Source: Myxococcota bacterium (GTDB lineage: Bacteria; Myxococcota_A; Bradymonadia; UBA7976; UBA1532). Taken from it: DNA of 64,000 nucleotides. Positions 52,985 to 62,038 of this stretch are shown here, piece by piece. Each line of letters begins with the position of its first letter. Position 1 is the first letter of the stretch. Both the position numbers and the translations under genes were made by a program. A model generated the notes under the pieces. It was not told the DNA's origin, ran no database searches, and saw nothing but the letters and a program-made list of their open reading frames with translations. The DNA lies in NCBI GenBank assembly GCA_963169045.1, contig CAUJDF010000003.1, positions 62,001-126,000 of the forward strand. The letters are read 5' to 3'.

Positions 52985-53994
52985 CGGCGCTGCGCATCGA
53001 ACGGCTGGGGCACGCGTACGGCGCGGCGCGCGTGCTGTCCGACGTGAGTTTCGCAGTCGAACCGGGCACTTGCGTCGCGGTGCTCGGCGCGTCGGGCTCG
53101 GGCAAGACGACGCTGCTCCGCTCGGTGGCGGGGTTCGTCACCCCCGCCCAGGGACGCATCTTCGTGCGCGGCGCGGTCGTCGTCGAGGACGGGCGGGAGC
53201 GCGTGCCGGCGGAGCGGCGGCGCGTGGGCATGGTCTTCCAGGACTACGCGCTGTTCGCCCACATGACGGTGCGCGAGAACGTCGAGTTCGGCATCCACCG
53301 GGATCCGGACCGCGCCGAGCGCGTGCGTGGGCTGCTCGCGCTCGTCGGCCTCTCCGAGCTCGCCGGCCGGCGCCCCACCGAGCTGTCGGGCGGGCAGCAG
53401 CAGCGGGTGGCCCTGGCGCGGGCGCTGGCGCCGCGGCCGGCGGTCATCCTTCTGGACGAGCCCTTCGCGAATCTGGACGCGGCACTGCGGGCGCGCCTCG
53501 GCGAGGAGGTGCGCGACATCCTGCGCGCAGCGGGGGTGGCGACGCTGCTCGTGACGCACGACCGGGCTGACGCGCTGTCGCTGGCCGACCGCGTCGCGGT
53601 GCTCGGGGGGACGCCGGCGCGGCTGCTGCAGCTCGACACGCCCGAGGCGGTGTACGCGCGGCCGGCGACGCGCGCGGTGGCGGCGCTCACGGGCGAGGTG
53701 TCGTTCCTGTCGGGGACGGCGCGGGGCCAGGTGGCGGAGACGCCGCTCGGTCCGGTGGCGCTCACGGCGGCGGCGCAGGGCGCGGTCACCCTCGCGGTGC
53801 GGCCCGAGCAGCTGCGCTTCGATGCGGGCGAGGGGACGTCGCGCGTCCTGTCGCGCCGCTACTTCGGGCCGCGCTCGCATCTGCGCGTGGCGACGCCGGC
53901 GGGCGAGCTGGGCATGGACGCCGCCGATGCCCCCGCGCCGGGCACGGCAGGCTCGGTGCGCGTCGTCGGGGCGTGTGCTGCCGTCGCGGACTGA
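52981..53994 (+). CDS. Iron ABC transporter ATP-binding protein (FbpC-like)
   Basis: 337 residues. Walker A GASGSGKTT, Q-loop VFQDYALF, signature LSGGQQQRVALARAL, Walker B VILLDEPFANLD, H-loop LLVTHDRADAL, and a C-terminal TOBE-like regulatory domain (about 245-337). It energises ferric iron import with the two genes upstream, and ends the iron locus. Confidence 0.95.
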   Translation: MTALRIERLGHAYGAARVLSDVSFAVEPGTCVAVLGASGSGKTTLLRSVAGFVTPAQGRIFVRGAVVVEDGRERVPAERRRVGMVFQDYALFAHMTVRENVEFGIHRDPDRAERVRGLLALVGLSELAGRRPTELSGGQQQRVALARALAPRPAVILLDEPFANLDAALRARLGEEVRDILRAAGVATLLVTHDRADALSLADRVAVLGGTPARLLQLDTPEAVYARPATRAVAALTGEVSFLSGTARGQVAETPLGPVALTAAAQGAVTLAVRPEQLRFDAGEGTSRVLSRRYFGPRSHLRVATPAGELGMDAADAPAPGTAGSVRVVGACAAVAD

Positions 53995-54049
53995 ACCGCG
54001 ATCGCCCGTGAGGGCCGCCCGCCGATCGCGTCCATGTCGCGCACGCGCC

Positions 54050-54751
54050 TCAGGTGCTGGTATCGACCTCGGAGTACACCGGCGCGTCGCCGAGGAGCCA
54101 TCGGGCGGCGATGCGTCGCTCGGAGGCGATGCTCTCACACCTGGCGAGGAGGGCGTCGTCGGCCCGCGCGATCGGACGACCGCCGATGGCGAGGTCGCCG
54201 CCCGAAAGCCGCGCGAGGTCGAGAGAGAGCGGCCCGAACCAGGCCGTGCGCGCGAACGCGGCGAGGTCCATCGCGGCCGGGTTCAACCGCTGCTCGCGCA
54301 GGCGCCAGTGCACCGTGAACATGCCTTCGGCGAACGCGGCGAGCTCGCCGCGCGGGCGCAGGCGCGGCGACGTCAGCACCGTCTCGTCGCGCGGTCGCTG
54401 GAAGCCCTGCGCATCGGCGACCGCGCGCGGGTCGACCTCGGCGTCGTACGGCGGCAGCTCGTCGCCACCCAGCGCCCAGGCGAGGACGGCCATGCCTTCG
54501 CACCGCCAGCTGGCGTTCATGCGCTGGCTCGCGGAGAGCGCGCCGAGCGGCGCGTCGAGCAGGGCCCGCTCCGCCGGCTCGAGCTCGCTGTCGGCCCCCA
54601 GCGTCGCGAACCAGCCGCGCACCTCGGACCAAAGGGGCACCGCGTCGTCGTCGCGCTCGACGAAGCCACGACAGGAGACGGCGGCGAGCACCAGCGCGCG
54701 CGCAGCGACCCGCGCGGGGGAGGGTGGGGCGGGAGTGGCGGCTTCGTCCAT
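54050..54751 (-). CDS. DUF4272-domain protein
   Basis: 233 residues from ATG 54751 (GGAGG 10 bases upstream). Pattern of DUF4272 cytosolic proteins: RVAARALVLAAVSCRGFVER, ASQRMNASWRCEGMAVLAWALG, LPPYDAEVDP, VHWRLREQRLNPAAMDL, and C-terminal GRPIARADDALLARCESIASER with RRIAARWLLG. Function unknown; the family is often linked to toxin immunity or polymorphic loci, but nothing here shows that. Confidence 0.8.
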   Translation of the reverse strand: MDEAATPAPPSPARVAARALVLAAVSCRGFVERDDDAVPLWSEVRGWFATLGADSELEPAERALLDAPLGALSASQRMNASWRCEGMAVLAWALGGDELPPYDAEVDPRAVADAQGFQRPRDETVLTSPRLRPRGELAAFAEGMFTVHWRLREQRLNPAAMDLAAFARTAWFGPLSLDLARLSGGDLAIGGRPIARADDALLARCESIASERRIAARWLLGDAPVYSEVDTST

Positions 54752-54814
54752 GCCAGGCGTCCTCCGTTCGGTGGCATCTTCGGCGGGTGGATCCACCGCC
54801 GCAAGCGGCACCGC

Positions 54815-55204
54815 TCACGCCGGCGCCGGCGTCGCGCGGAACACCCAACGCCTCATCATCGGGAAGGTGAACAGCGGCCACACGAGGGCGACGCTGAGCA
54901 CGTGGGCGAGGCGCGGGTCGAGGCCGGTGCCCGCGATGCGCGCCCACGCCGCCGTGGCCAGCGTGATCGAGGTCAGCGTCGTCAGCGCGAAGCGGACGCC
55001 CTGGGCGCGCTTGCGGTCGTCGCGACGGCCGAACGCCCAGCGGCGGTTGACGACGTAGTTCAGGCTCGAGCCGAAGGCGCCGACGGCCCAGCGGGCGACG
55101 ACGAGGCGCTTCGCCGGCAGGACGAGCGTGCAGGCGGCGAAGAGCGCGAGCTCGAGGCTGCCGGTGGCGAGGCTGCCGCAGAGGCTTCGGGTGCGCGTGG
55201 ACAT
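54815..55204 (-). CDS. GtrA-family small membrane protein
   Basis: 129 residues with GGGAGGA before the ATG. Four hydrophobic helices; the GtrA signature SSLNYVVNRRWAFGRR in the loop after helix 2, and a second RRWVF near the end. GtrA-type proteins flip or handle lipid-linked sugars, or serve as membrane partners of glycosyltransferases. It sits beside the DUF4272 gene, 63 bases away. Upstream is a 232-base divergent region to the SDR gene, GC-rich, with no obvious operator. Confidence 0.88.
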   Translation of the reverse strand: MSTRTRSLCGSLATGSLELALFAACTLVLPAKRLVVARWAVGAFGSSLNYVVNRRWAFGRRDDRKRAQGVRFALTTLTSITLATAAWARIAGTGLDPRLAHVLSVALVWPLFTFPMMRRWVFRATPAPA

Positions 55205-55436
55205 GTCGATCTCCTCCCGGGCGGGCGGGCACAGCAGGGAACGTGCCGCGCGCGGGGCCCCGAGCCACGCGGCGCGCGGTGTGCGCGGCGTTCACGCCTG
55301 TGACCCGGCAGCACGCGGTGCCGTCCGCGCCGGCGGGCGTCACCGACCCCTCCCGCCGACCGCGGCGCGGCGGGGGGGCGCGCGGTGGCACGCGTCGTGC
55401 TGCTCTAGGGTCTCGGCAGTCGGAAAGGAACGTTCG

Positions 55437-56204
55437 ATGGGACGCGTGAACGAGAAGGTGTGCATCGTGACCGGCGGCGCGCTCGGCATCGGCCGGGCGG
55501 CATGCCTGCTGCTGGCCCGGGAGGGCGCGAAGGTCGCCGTCACCGACGTGCTCGACCCAGAGGGCGAGACGCTGGTGGGTGAGATCCGGGCCGCGGGCGG
55601 CACCGCGCGCTACTGGCACCTCGACGTCGCGAAGGAGGCCGAAGTCGCCCGCGTGGTGGCCGACGTCGCGCAGGCCTTCGGGCGCATCGACGTGCTCGTG
55701 AACAACGCCGGCATCTCCGGCAAGAACGCGCCCACCGACCAGATCACCGAGGCCGAGTGGGACGCGGTCATGGCCGTGAACGTGAAGGGCCCGTTCTTCT
55801 GCACGAAGCACGTGGTGCCGCACCTGCGCGCGGCGGGCGGCGGCAGCATCGTGAACCTCTCGTCGATCTACGGCCTGGTCGGCGCGCCCGACGCGCCGCC
55901 GTACCATGCCTCGAAGGGGGCGCTGCGGCTGATGTCGAAGACCGACGCGCTGCTGTATGCGGCCGACGGCATCCGGGTGAACTCGGTGCACCCCGGCTTC
56001 ATCTGGACGCCGATGGTCGAGAGCTACGCCACGAGCCTCGGCGACGTGGAGGCGGCGCGCGCGGCGCTGAAGGCGCTGCATCCCATCGGACGCCTCGGCG
56101 AGGCGGACGACATCGCGTATGGCATCTTGTATCTCGCGTCCGACGAGTCGCGCTTCCTGACCGGCGCCGAGCTCGTGATCGACGGCGGCTACACGGCGCG
56201 CTGA
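55437..56204 (+). CDS. Short-chain dehydrogenase/reductase (classical SDR)
   Basis: 255 residues. TGGALGIGRA (TGxxxGxG), LVNNAGISG, NLSSIYG (catalytic Ser region), YHASKGAL (YxxxK), VHPGFIWTPM, and C-terminal SRFLTGAELVIDGGYTA. Resembles 3-hydroxy-acyl or cyclohexanol/steroid dehydrogenases of the FabG group; substrate unknown. GGAAAGGAA precedes the ATG. Its stop is 11 bases from the convergent desaturase-like gene. Confidence 0.93.
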   Translation: MGRVNEKVCIVTGGALGIGRAACLLLAREGAKVAVTDVLDPEGETLVGEIRAAGGTARYWHLDVAKEAEVARVVADVAQAFGRIDVLVNNAGISGKNAPTDQITEAEWDAVMAVNVKGPFFCTKHVVPHLRAAGGGSIVNLSSIYGLVGAPDAPPYHASKGALRLMSKTDALLYAADGIRVNSVHPGFIWTPMVESYATSLGDVEAARAALKALHPIGRLGEADDIAYGILYLASDESRFLTGAELVIDGGYTAR

Positions 56205-56215
56205 CGCCGACCGGG

Positions 56216-57787
56216 TCAGTTCGGTAGGGGGGCGGCGGGCGCGTGCGGGAGCACGCGCAGCGTCTGCCCGCGCGCATCGAGCAGCTCGTCGGGGCGCGCG
56301 CCGAGGACGCTCGCCGCCGCGGCGAGGCCGGACATGCCGGCGCCGAGCACGCCGTGGCTGAAGGTGCTCGCCCCGCACTGAAACAGACCTGGAATGTGCG
56401 TCCGCAGCGGGAACCCGAACGGACCGACCTGGGACAGACGCTTCTCGGTGCCGTACACGTTCCCTTCGGGTGCCATCAGATAGAACGTGTTGGTGAGCGG
56501 CGTGCCGAGCTCGCAGAACCGCAGCCGCGAGCGGACGCTGGGGATGACGCGCTCCACCGCGTCCAGCATCTTCTCGGTGAGCCGCGCCTTGAAGGCCAGG
56601 TATTCGGGCGTGCGCTCGCCGTCGGCCGGCCAGCGCGCGAAGGGCGCGTGCGGCACGAACGTGAACGCCTCGAGCGTGTGCAGGCCGTCGGCGCGGCGCC
56701 GCGGGTCCTTCAGCGTCGTGATCGTCACGAACAGACCGGCGAAGGGATCGGGTCCGTCGAGCGGCAGCGTCGGACGGTAGCCCGCGCTCACGTCGGTCGT
56801 GCGGCTGTACCAGTAGTTGCCGGAGTCGTAGCCGGCGAGGTCCTGGTCCGTCGCGAAGAACAGACTGAGCGCCGAGGTCGAGTAGCGCATGCGTCGCAGG
56901 CGCAGGCGCAGGCCGGCGGAGTGATGCTCGGCCGGCACGAGCCGGCCCCACGTGACGCCGGGATCGGCGTTCGAGACGACGACGTCGGCGCGCACCTCGG
57001 TGCCGTCGTCGAGGCGGACGCCCACCACGCGACCGTCCGCGATCAGGATGCGATCGACAGGGGTGCGCACGCGGATCTCGCCGCCCTGCCGCCGCAGCTC
57101 CCGAATGAACGCGCGGGGCAACGCGCGCCCGCCCCCGCGCGGGTAGGCGGCGCCGTCCATGTAGTGGCCGAGGATGCCCGCCTGCAGGATGGCCGGCGCG
57201 CGGTCCGGCGGCAGGCCGTGGTCGCCGGCCTGAATCGACAGGAGGGCGCGCAGGTGCGGGTCGCGGACGAAGTCGTCGAGGAAGCGGTCGAACGGGCGCC
57301 AGGCGTGGCGCAGCAGCGTGGCGGCGCGCAGCGGCACGCGCGCCCAGTCCGCGGGGCCCGACGCGCGCATCACCGCGTCGATCTCGCGGGTCATGCGCGC
57401 GCATGTGTCGAGATAGCGCCGGATGCCATCACGCTCGCGCGGGAAGCGCTCGACGAGCCGCGCCTCGTAGCGCTCGCGTCCGTTCGGGATGTCGAAGCGC
57501 TCGCCCGCGATCAGCGTGTGGTCGTAACCGTCCGGATTCAGGGCGAAAAACGTCAGGTCGTTCGCGACGCCGAGGCCCTCGAACAGGCGTCGCGACGCGC
57601 CGCCCGGTCCGAGCTCGCCGATGTAGTGCACGCCGGGGCTGAAGAGGAAGCCGCCGAGCGAGAACGAGTGCGTCCACCCGCCCGGCAGGTAGTGCTGCTC
57701 GAAGACCCGCACGCGCCGGCCGGCCCGCGCGAGCGCGACCGCGGCGGTGAGCCCGCCGATGCCCGATCCGATGACGACGACGTCCAT
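56216..57787 (-). CDS. FAD-dependent oxidoreductase, carotenoid isomerase / retinol saturase-like
   Basis: 523 residues. Dinucleotide-binding VVIGSGIGGLTAAVALARAG at the N-terminus, then FEQHYLPGGWTHSF, SPGVHYIGEL, and a C-terminal FAD motif GNVYGTEKRL...GLFQCGASTFSHGVLGAGMSG. This fits the CrtISO/RetSat/phytoene desaturase superfamily. No other carotenoid gene lies nearby, so the substrate may be another polyunsaturated lipid. Membrane-peripheral flavoprotein. Confidence 0.9.
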   Translation of the reverse strand: MDVVVIGSGIGGLTAAVALARAGRRVRVFEQHYLPGGWTHSFSLGGFLFSPGVHYIGELGPGGASRRLFEGLGVANDLTFFALNPDGYDHTLIAGERFDIPNGRERYEARLVERFPRERDGIRRYLDTCARMTREIDAVMRASGPADWARVPLRAATLLRHAWRPFDRFLDDFVRDPHLRALLSIQAGDHGLPPDRAPAILQAGILGHYMDGAAYPRGGGRALPRAFIRELRRQGGEIRVRTPVDRILIADGRVVGVRLDDGTEVRADVVVSNADPGVTWGRLVPAEHHSAGLRLRLRRMRYSTSALSLFFATDQDLAGYDSGNYWYSRTTDVSAGYRPTLPLDGPDPFAGLFVTITTLKDPRRRADGLHTLEAFTFVPHAPFARWPADGERTPEYLAFKARLTEKMLDAVERVIPSVRSRLRFCELGTPLTNTFYLMAPEGNVYGTEKRLSQVGPFGFPLRTHIPGLFQCGASTFSHGVLGAGMSGLAAAASVLGARPDELLDARGQTLRVLPHAPAAPLPN

Positions 57788-57836
57788 CCCGCACCTCCGA
57801 CAGAGGAGGCGCGGCGACGCGCGACCGTCGCCGAGA

Positions 57837-58655
57837 TCAGTCGCCGGAGGGGAACCAGTCGATCTCGACGTGGACGCGGCCGCCGGGCAGGTCGTGCACG
57901 TCGACCTTCCACTGCGGCTCGTCGTGCGTGTAGGCGACGCCGGGCACGCCCTGCGTCTGGAACTCGAGCTGGCCGTCGGCCGCCGCCTTCAGCTTCTCCT
58001 CGAGCGCCTGCTTCCAGGCGGCGTCGGCGACGACCTCGTAGCGGACCTCGCCGCCGGACGCCTCGCCGGCGCGGGCAGAGGCGCGCGCCAGGGGCACGTC
58101 CGCCAGGGCCTCGGCCACGAGGGGCAGCAGGTCGGCGGGGGCGAAGACCGGAAGGGCGGCGCGGGCGTCGGCGAGCCGGAAGGGTCCGGTGCTCGGTGAC
58201 ACGCGGCACGCGTAGGTGCCGCCGAGATCGGGGTCGTTCGCGACCGCCTCCATGCGGAGGGCGTGGGCCACCGGGCCCTCGTCCCAGCCGGCGAACGCCG
58301 CGAGCACGCCGTCCTTCGCCGGCGCCGGGTGCGCCGCCTGGCCGGTGACCGCGGCGAGGTGGCCGGCGAGCGCGTCGGCGTCGCGGACCGGCGCGCCGAC
58401 ACCGCCGGCGTCCCACACGATCCAGCGCCCGGCGGCGGGCACCGGGCCGTCGGCCTTCGTCGCGGCGACGAGCTCGACGAACATGTCGCCGCCCGGCGTG
58501 CCGATCGCCTTCTCGAAGAGCGGTGGCGGCGTGCCGTCGGCCGGGGTGGTGGGGCAGGCGCCCGTGGCGGCGACCGGGGACGCGGGCTTTGCGGGCGCGC
58601 CGCCGCAGCCGGCGGCGAGGGCGATGAGGGCGTAGCGTTTCATGGGCCGCGTCAT
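57837..58655 (-). CDS. Lipoprotein of unknown function
   Basis: 272 residues from ATG 58655; an internal ATG at 58643 is an alternative. Lipobox ALAAGC near residue 16. The mature part alternates helix and strand without a known motif. It contains a Cys pair (ACPTTP; TYACRV) and ends in DLPGGRVHVEIDWFPSGD. Lies in a minus-strand series but 38 bases from the methyltransferase. No family recognised. Confidence 0.65.
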   Translation of the reverse strand: MTRPMKRYALIALAAGCGGAPAKPASPVAATGACPTTPADGTPPPLFEKAIGTPGGDMFVELVAATKADGPVPAAGRWIVWDAGGVGAPVRDADALAGHLAAVTGQAAHPAPAKDGVLAAFAGWDEGPVAHALRMEAVANDPDLGGTYACRVSPSTGPFRLADARAALPVFAPADLLPLVAEALADVPLARASARAGEASGGEVRYEVVADAAWKQALEEKLKAAADGQLEFQTQGVPGVAYTHDEPQWKVDVHDLPGGRVHVEIDWFPSGD

Positions 58656-58693
58656 GCCACGCCCCCGCGCCGCCGACAAGCCTCCGCGGAGCT

Positions 58694-59458
58694 TCAGGCG
58701 CGGCGCAGCGCCACGAGCGTCTCGCCGGCGAGGTCGTCGAGCGCGCATGGCTGGTTGTCGGCGAGGCGCCACGCCCGCCACGCGCTCAGATGACGGGTGC
58801 GCGCGACGGCGTCGAGGAGGTCGGCGCCGCGCCAGATGCGCAGGTCGAACTCGTCGACGAGCGCGGGCGGCGCGCCGTCGACGCCCTGCTGGCGCACGGT
58901 GCGGCGCATGCGCTCGTGCCGCGTGGCGTCGCTCCAGGCGATCGTCTCGTACGTGATCCAGCCGCGGCCGCGCGGGCGCACGTCGACCGGTCCGAGCTCG
59001 TAGATGACGCGCGGGCGCGGCGCCTCCTGGTCGGGCTCCGGGAAGAAGATCGTCAGCAGCACGAGGCCGCCGGGGCGCACGTGGCGCTCGACTGCGGCCA
59101 GCAGCGCCTCGAAGTCGTTCGCCTCGCGCAGCATGCACGCCGTGCCCGCCGCCTCGAGCGCCACGTCGAACGGCCCGGTCTCGAAGCGCAGGTCGCGCAT
59201 GTCGCCGTGCAGGATCTCGGCGTCGGGCAGCTTCGCGCGCGCGAGCGCGACCATCCGCGCGGACAGGTCGTTGCCGGCCAGGCGCACGCCCGGCGCGGCG
59301 AACGGCGCCAGCCAGTTGCCCGGGCCGCAAGCCGGGTCCATCACGCTGCGCACGCCGCCGGGGAACACCTCGGCGAGCACCTCGCGGATCAGGGCCTGCG
59401 TCTCGTGGTCGGCCGCGCGCAACGCGTCGTACAGCTCGGGGAAGTCGTAGAGGTCCAT
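58694..59458 (-). CDS. Class I SAM-dependent methyltransferase
   Basis: 254 residues from ATG 59458 (MDLYDFPELYDAL). Motif I SVMDPACGPGNWLAPF, GNDLSARMVALAR (motif II), DAEILHGDMRDL, and FDVALEAAGTACML (motif IV). Topology and the short LYDFPELYDAL start are usual for small-molecule methyltransferases. Substrate unknown. An in-frame extension upstream to 59530 is rejected as it overlaps the sequence after the TolC stop and lacks a good site. Confidence 0.88.
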   Translation of the reverse strand: MDLYDFPELYDALRAADHETQALIREVLAEVFPGGVRSVMDPACGPGNWLAPFAAPGVRLAGNDLSARMVALARAKLPDAEILHGDMRDLRFETGPFDVALEAAGTACMLREANDFEALLAAVERHVRPGGLVLLTIFFPEPDQEAPRPRVIYELGPVDVRPRGRGWITYETIAWSDATRHERMRRTVRQQGVDGAPPALVDEFDLRIWRGADLLDAVARTRHLSAWRAWRLADNQPCALDDLAGETLVALRRA

Positions 59459-59513
59459 CAGGCGACACTGGCGCGTCGGGCCGCGGGCCCGGGGAGGTCG
59501 AGCGCGTGGATGA

Positions 59514-60794
59514 TCACGGCGCGGGGACACCGAGGCGCACGGCGGCGCGGTGCAGCTGCGCCTGGATGAGCTCGGTGCGCGCGTCGAGCAGCGCGCCGCG
59601 CGCGTCGGCGATGGCCTCGAGGTTGCCGGCGCCCTGCTCGTAGCGGTCCTCGGCGAGGCGCAGGCGGCTCTCGGCGGCGTTGACGAGCGTCGTGGCGAGC
59701 TCGATCTCGCTCTCGGCGCGGGCGAAGGCTTCGCGGCTGGCGACGGCGGCCCGCTCGAGCTGGGCGCGGGCGGCGGCGGCGCGCGCGCCGTAGGCCTCGG
59801 CCTGCGCGCGGGCCGCCGAGGCCTGGGCCGCTTCCGCGCCGCCGTCCCAGAGCGGGACGGTCATCTGCACGCCGGCTTCGTACGCCGGGAAGACCGACGT
59901 CTGCTGCGCGCGCACGCCGGCCTGGATGCCGGCGGAGAGCACCGGCCGGTGCCGGTTCTCGAAGCGGTCGGCGGTCGCGAGCGCTGCCGCCCGCTGGCGC
60001 TCGAGCGCCTCGGCGGTGGCGTCGATGCCCTCCGGCGCATCGGCGGGCGCCGTCTCGAGCATGGACAGATCGGGCTCGGCGCCCGGTGGAAGGGCGGCGC
60101 CCACCGCGTCGGCGAGATCGCGGCGGGCTCGCTCGAGCGCGCCCTCGGCGCGGACCGCCCCCAGCTTGGCGGCAGCCTCGGCGGCCACCGCCTCGGCGCG
60201 ATCGGCGGCGGGCCGGGCGCCCTCGGCGATGAGGCCCTCGACGCGCTGCCGGCGCCCATCGGCGGCGCGCGCCGCGGCGGCCGCCTCGCGGGCGACGGTG
60301 TGGGCGGCGATCCACTGGAGGTACGCGGCGCGCACCTGCTCGCGGACCTCGCGCGACTCGGAGCGGACGAGCGCCGCGGCGGCCTCGGCCCGCGACTCTG
60401 CGGCGCGGATGGCGGAGCCGGTGCGGCCGAAGTCGTAGATCAGGCCGCGTGCGCTCGCGCCGAGCGTGAAGCGAGGCCGGGGGATGAACGCCCCGCCCTC
60501 GCTGATGGTCCGCGTGCCGCTCACGACGAGCTCGGTGCCGTCGCGGTCGACGGTCACGAGCTCGCCGCCGGGCGTGGCCGTGGCCTCGATCGCCGCGGTC
60601 ACCACCGGGTAGTAGGCCGCGTTCGCCGCCTCGACGCCGGCCTGCGCCTCGTCGACATCGGCGCGGCTCGCGCGCAGATCGGTGCGGGCCTCGAGCGCGC
60701 GGCTCTCGAGCTCGGCCAGTGGCACGATGTCGGCCGTGGCCGTCCCCGACCACAGCAGGACGGACAGCAAGGTCAGCGGCGCCCCCCGGCGCAT
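59514..60794 (-). CDS. tolC: TolC-like outer membrane efflux protein
   Basis: 426 residues; GGGAGGG upstream of the ATG. Signal peptide ending ATA. Two TolC/OEP repeats: long alpha-helical coiled-coil segments rich in Ala/Glu/Arg (about 30-215 and 245-420), VRAAYLQWIAAHTV, NRHRPVLSAGIQAGV and LRLAEDRYEQGAGNLEAIADA near the end, typical of OEP proteins. Last gene of the MacA-MacB-MacB-TolC-type order; 29 bases after the permease gene. Confidence 0.92.
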   Translation of the reverse strand: MRRGAPLTLLSVLLWSGTATADIVPLAELESRALEARTDLRASRADVDEAQAGVEAANAAYYPVVTAAIEATATPGGELVTVDRDGTELVVSGTRTISEGGAFIPRPRFTLGASARGLIYDFGRTGSAIRAAESRAEAAAALVRSESREVREQVRAAYLQWIAAHTVAREAAAAARAADGRRQRVEGLIAEGARPAADRAEAVAAEAAAKLGAVRAEGALERARRDLADAVGAALPPGAEPDLSMLETAPADAPEGIDATAEALERQRAAALATADRFENRHRPVLSAGIQAGVRAQQTSVFPAYEAGVQMTVPLWDGGAEAAQASAARAQAEAYGARAAAARAQLERAAVASREAFARAESEIELATTLVNAAESRLRLAEDRYEQGAGNLEAIADARGALLDARTELIQAQLHRAAVRLGVPAP

Positions 60795-60823
60795 GGAACC
60801 CTCCCAAACCCCTGAGGAAGACG

Positions 60824-62038
60824 TCATTCCCGGCGCAGCGCCTGGATGGGGTCCATGCGCGCGGCGCGGCGCGCGGGCGTGAACCCGAAGACGACACCGA
60901 CGCCGACGCCGAAGAGCGTCGAGCCCGCGACGACCCACGGATCGATCGCCGAGGACCAGCCGAGCGGTTTGGCCATGAGCAACACGGCGATGATGCCCAT
61001 CGTCGCGCCCGCCAGCGATCCGACGAACGACAGCGTGATGGCCTCGGCGAGGAACTGCGTGAGGATCTGCCGCGGCGACGCGCCGATGGCCGAGCGGATG
61101 CCGATCTCGTGGGTGCGCTCGGTCACCGACACCAGCAGGATGTTCATGATGCCGATGCCGCCGACGAGCAACGACACCGCGGCGATGCCCGCCAGCAGGC
61201 GCGTGAGGATGCCGGCCGTCTGCTCGGCGGCCTTCACCACGTCTTCGGGGCTGCCCACGTAGAAGTCGTCGGGCTCCTCGGGCGGCAACTGGTGCGCCAT
61301 GCGCAGAATCTCGATCGCCTCGGCCCGCGCGGCGGCCATGTTGTCGGGATCCTTCGGGCTGACGTCGATGAACGTGTAGCCCTCGGGATCGCCGATCCAG
61401 GCGGCGTAGGTCGTCGCCGGCATGAGCAGCAGGTCGTCGAGGTCGCTGCCGCCGACGGAGCTGCCCTTCGGCGCGAGCACGCCGATGACGCGGCACACCA
61501 GGTTGTCGATGCTGATCGCCTTGCCGAGCGGCTCGTCGTCGCCGAAGAGGAACTTCGCGGTGCTCGCGCCGACGACGCAGACGCGGGTGGCGCCGGCGAC
61601 GTCCTCGTCGGTGAACATGCCGCCCTGGTCGACCGGCCACTGGCGCAGCGCGGTGAAGCCGGGGTGCGTGCCGTACATGAGCAGGCGGTGGTTCTTCGAG
61701 CCTGCCGACACGTACCGCGTGCGCCGATAGATGGGCACGACCTTGTCGAGCGTGGTGCCCAGCCGCTTGAGCGCCGACGCCTCGGCGTCGGTCAGCGGGC
61801 GCGCCATGCGGCCCGTCGGGCCGATCGTGCCCACGCGCGTCTTCAGGTTGAGCACGTGGGTGCCGAGCGCCTCGAACTGCGCCATGACCGACTTGCGGGC
61901 GCCGATGCCGAAGCTGACCATCGCGATGAAGGCGGCGACCCCGATCGCCAGGCCGAGCACGGTGAGCGCGCTGCGCCCCGGGCTGCGGAGCAGGACCTGG
62001 AAGGCCTGGGTGACGGTCTCAGTGTGCCGCGGCAGCAT
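60824..62038 (-). CDS. macB: MacB-type ABC transporter permease
   Basis: 404 residues. N-terminal helix ALTVLGLAIGVAAFIAMVSFG, a large periplasmic domain (MacB_PCD, about 60-270), then FtsX helices GIAAVSLLVGGIGIMNILLVSVTERTHEIGIR (characteristic MacB loop) and GIRSAIGASPRQILTQFLAEA. ATPase and permease are separate here, whereas E. coli MacB is one chain. It overlaps the ATPase gene by 20 bases. Confidence 0.94.
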   Translation of the reverse strand: MLPRHTETVTQAFQVLLRSPGRSALTVLGLAIGVAAFIAMVSFGIGARKSVMAQFEALGTHVLNLKTRVGTIGPTGRMARPLTDAEASALKRLGTTLDKVVPIYRRTRYVSAGSKNHRLLMYGTHPGFTALRQWPVDQGGMFTDEDVAGATRVCVVGASTAKFLFGDDEPLGKAISIDNLVCRVIGVLAPKGSSVGGSDLDDLLLMPATTYAAWIGDPEGYTFIDVSPKDPDNMAAARAEAIEILRMAHQLPPEEPDDFYVGSPEDVVKAAEQTAGILTRLLAGIAAVSLLVGGIGIMNILLVSVTERTHEIGIRSAIGASPRQILTQFLAEAITLSFVGSLAGATMGIIAVLLMAKPLGWSSAIDPWVVAGSTLFGVGVGVVFGFTPARRAARMDPIQALRRE

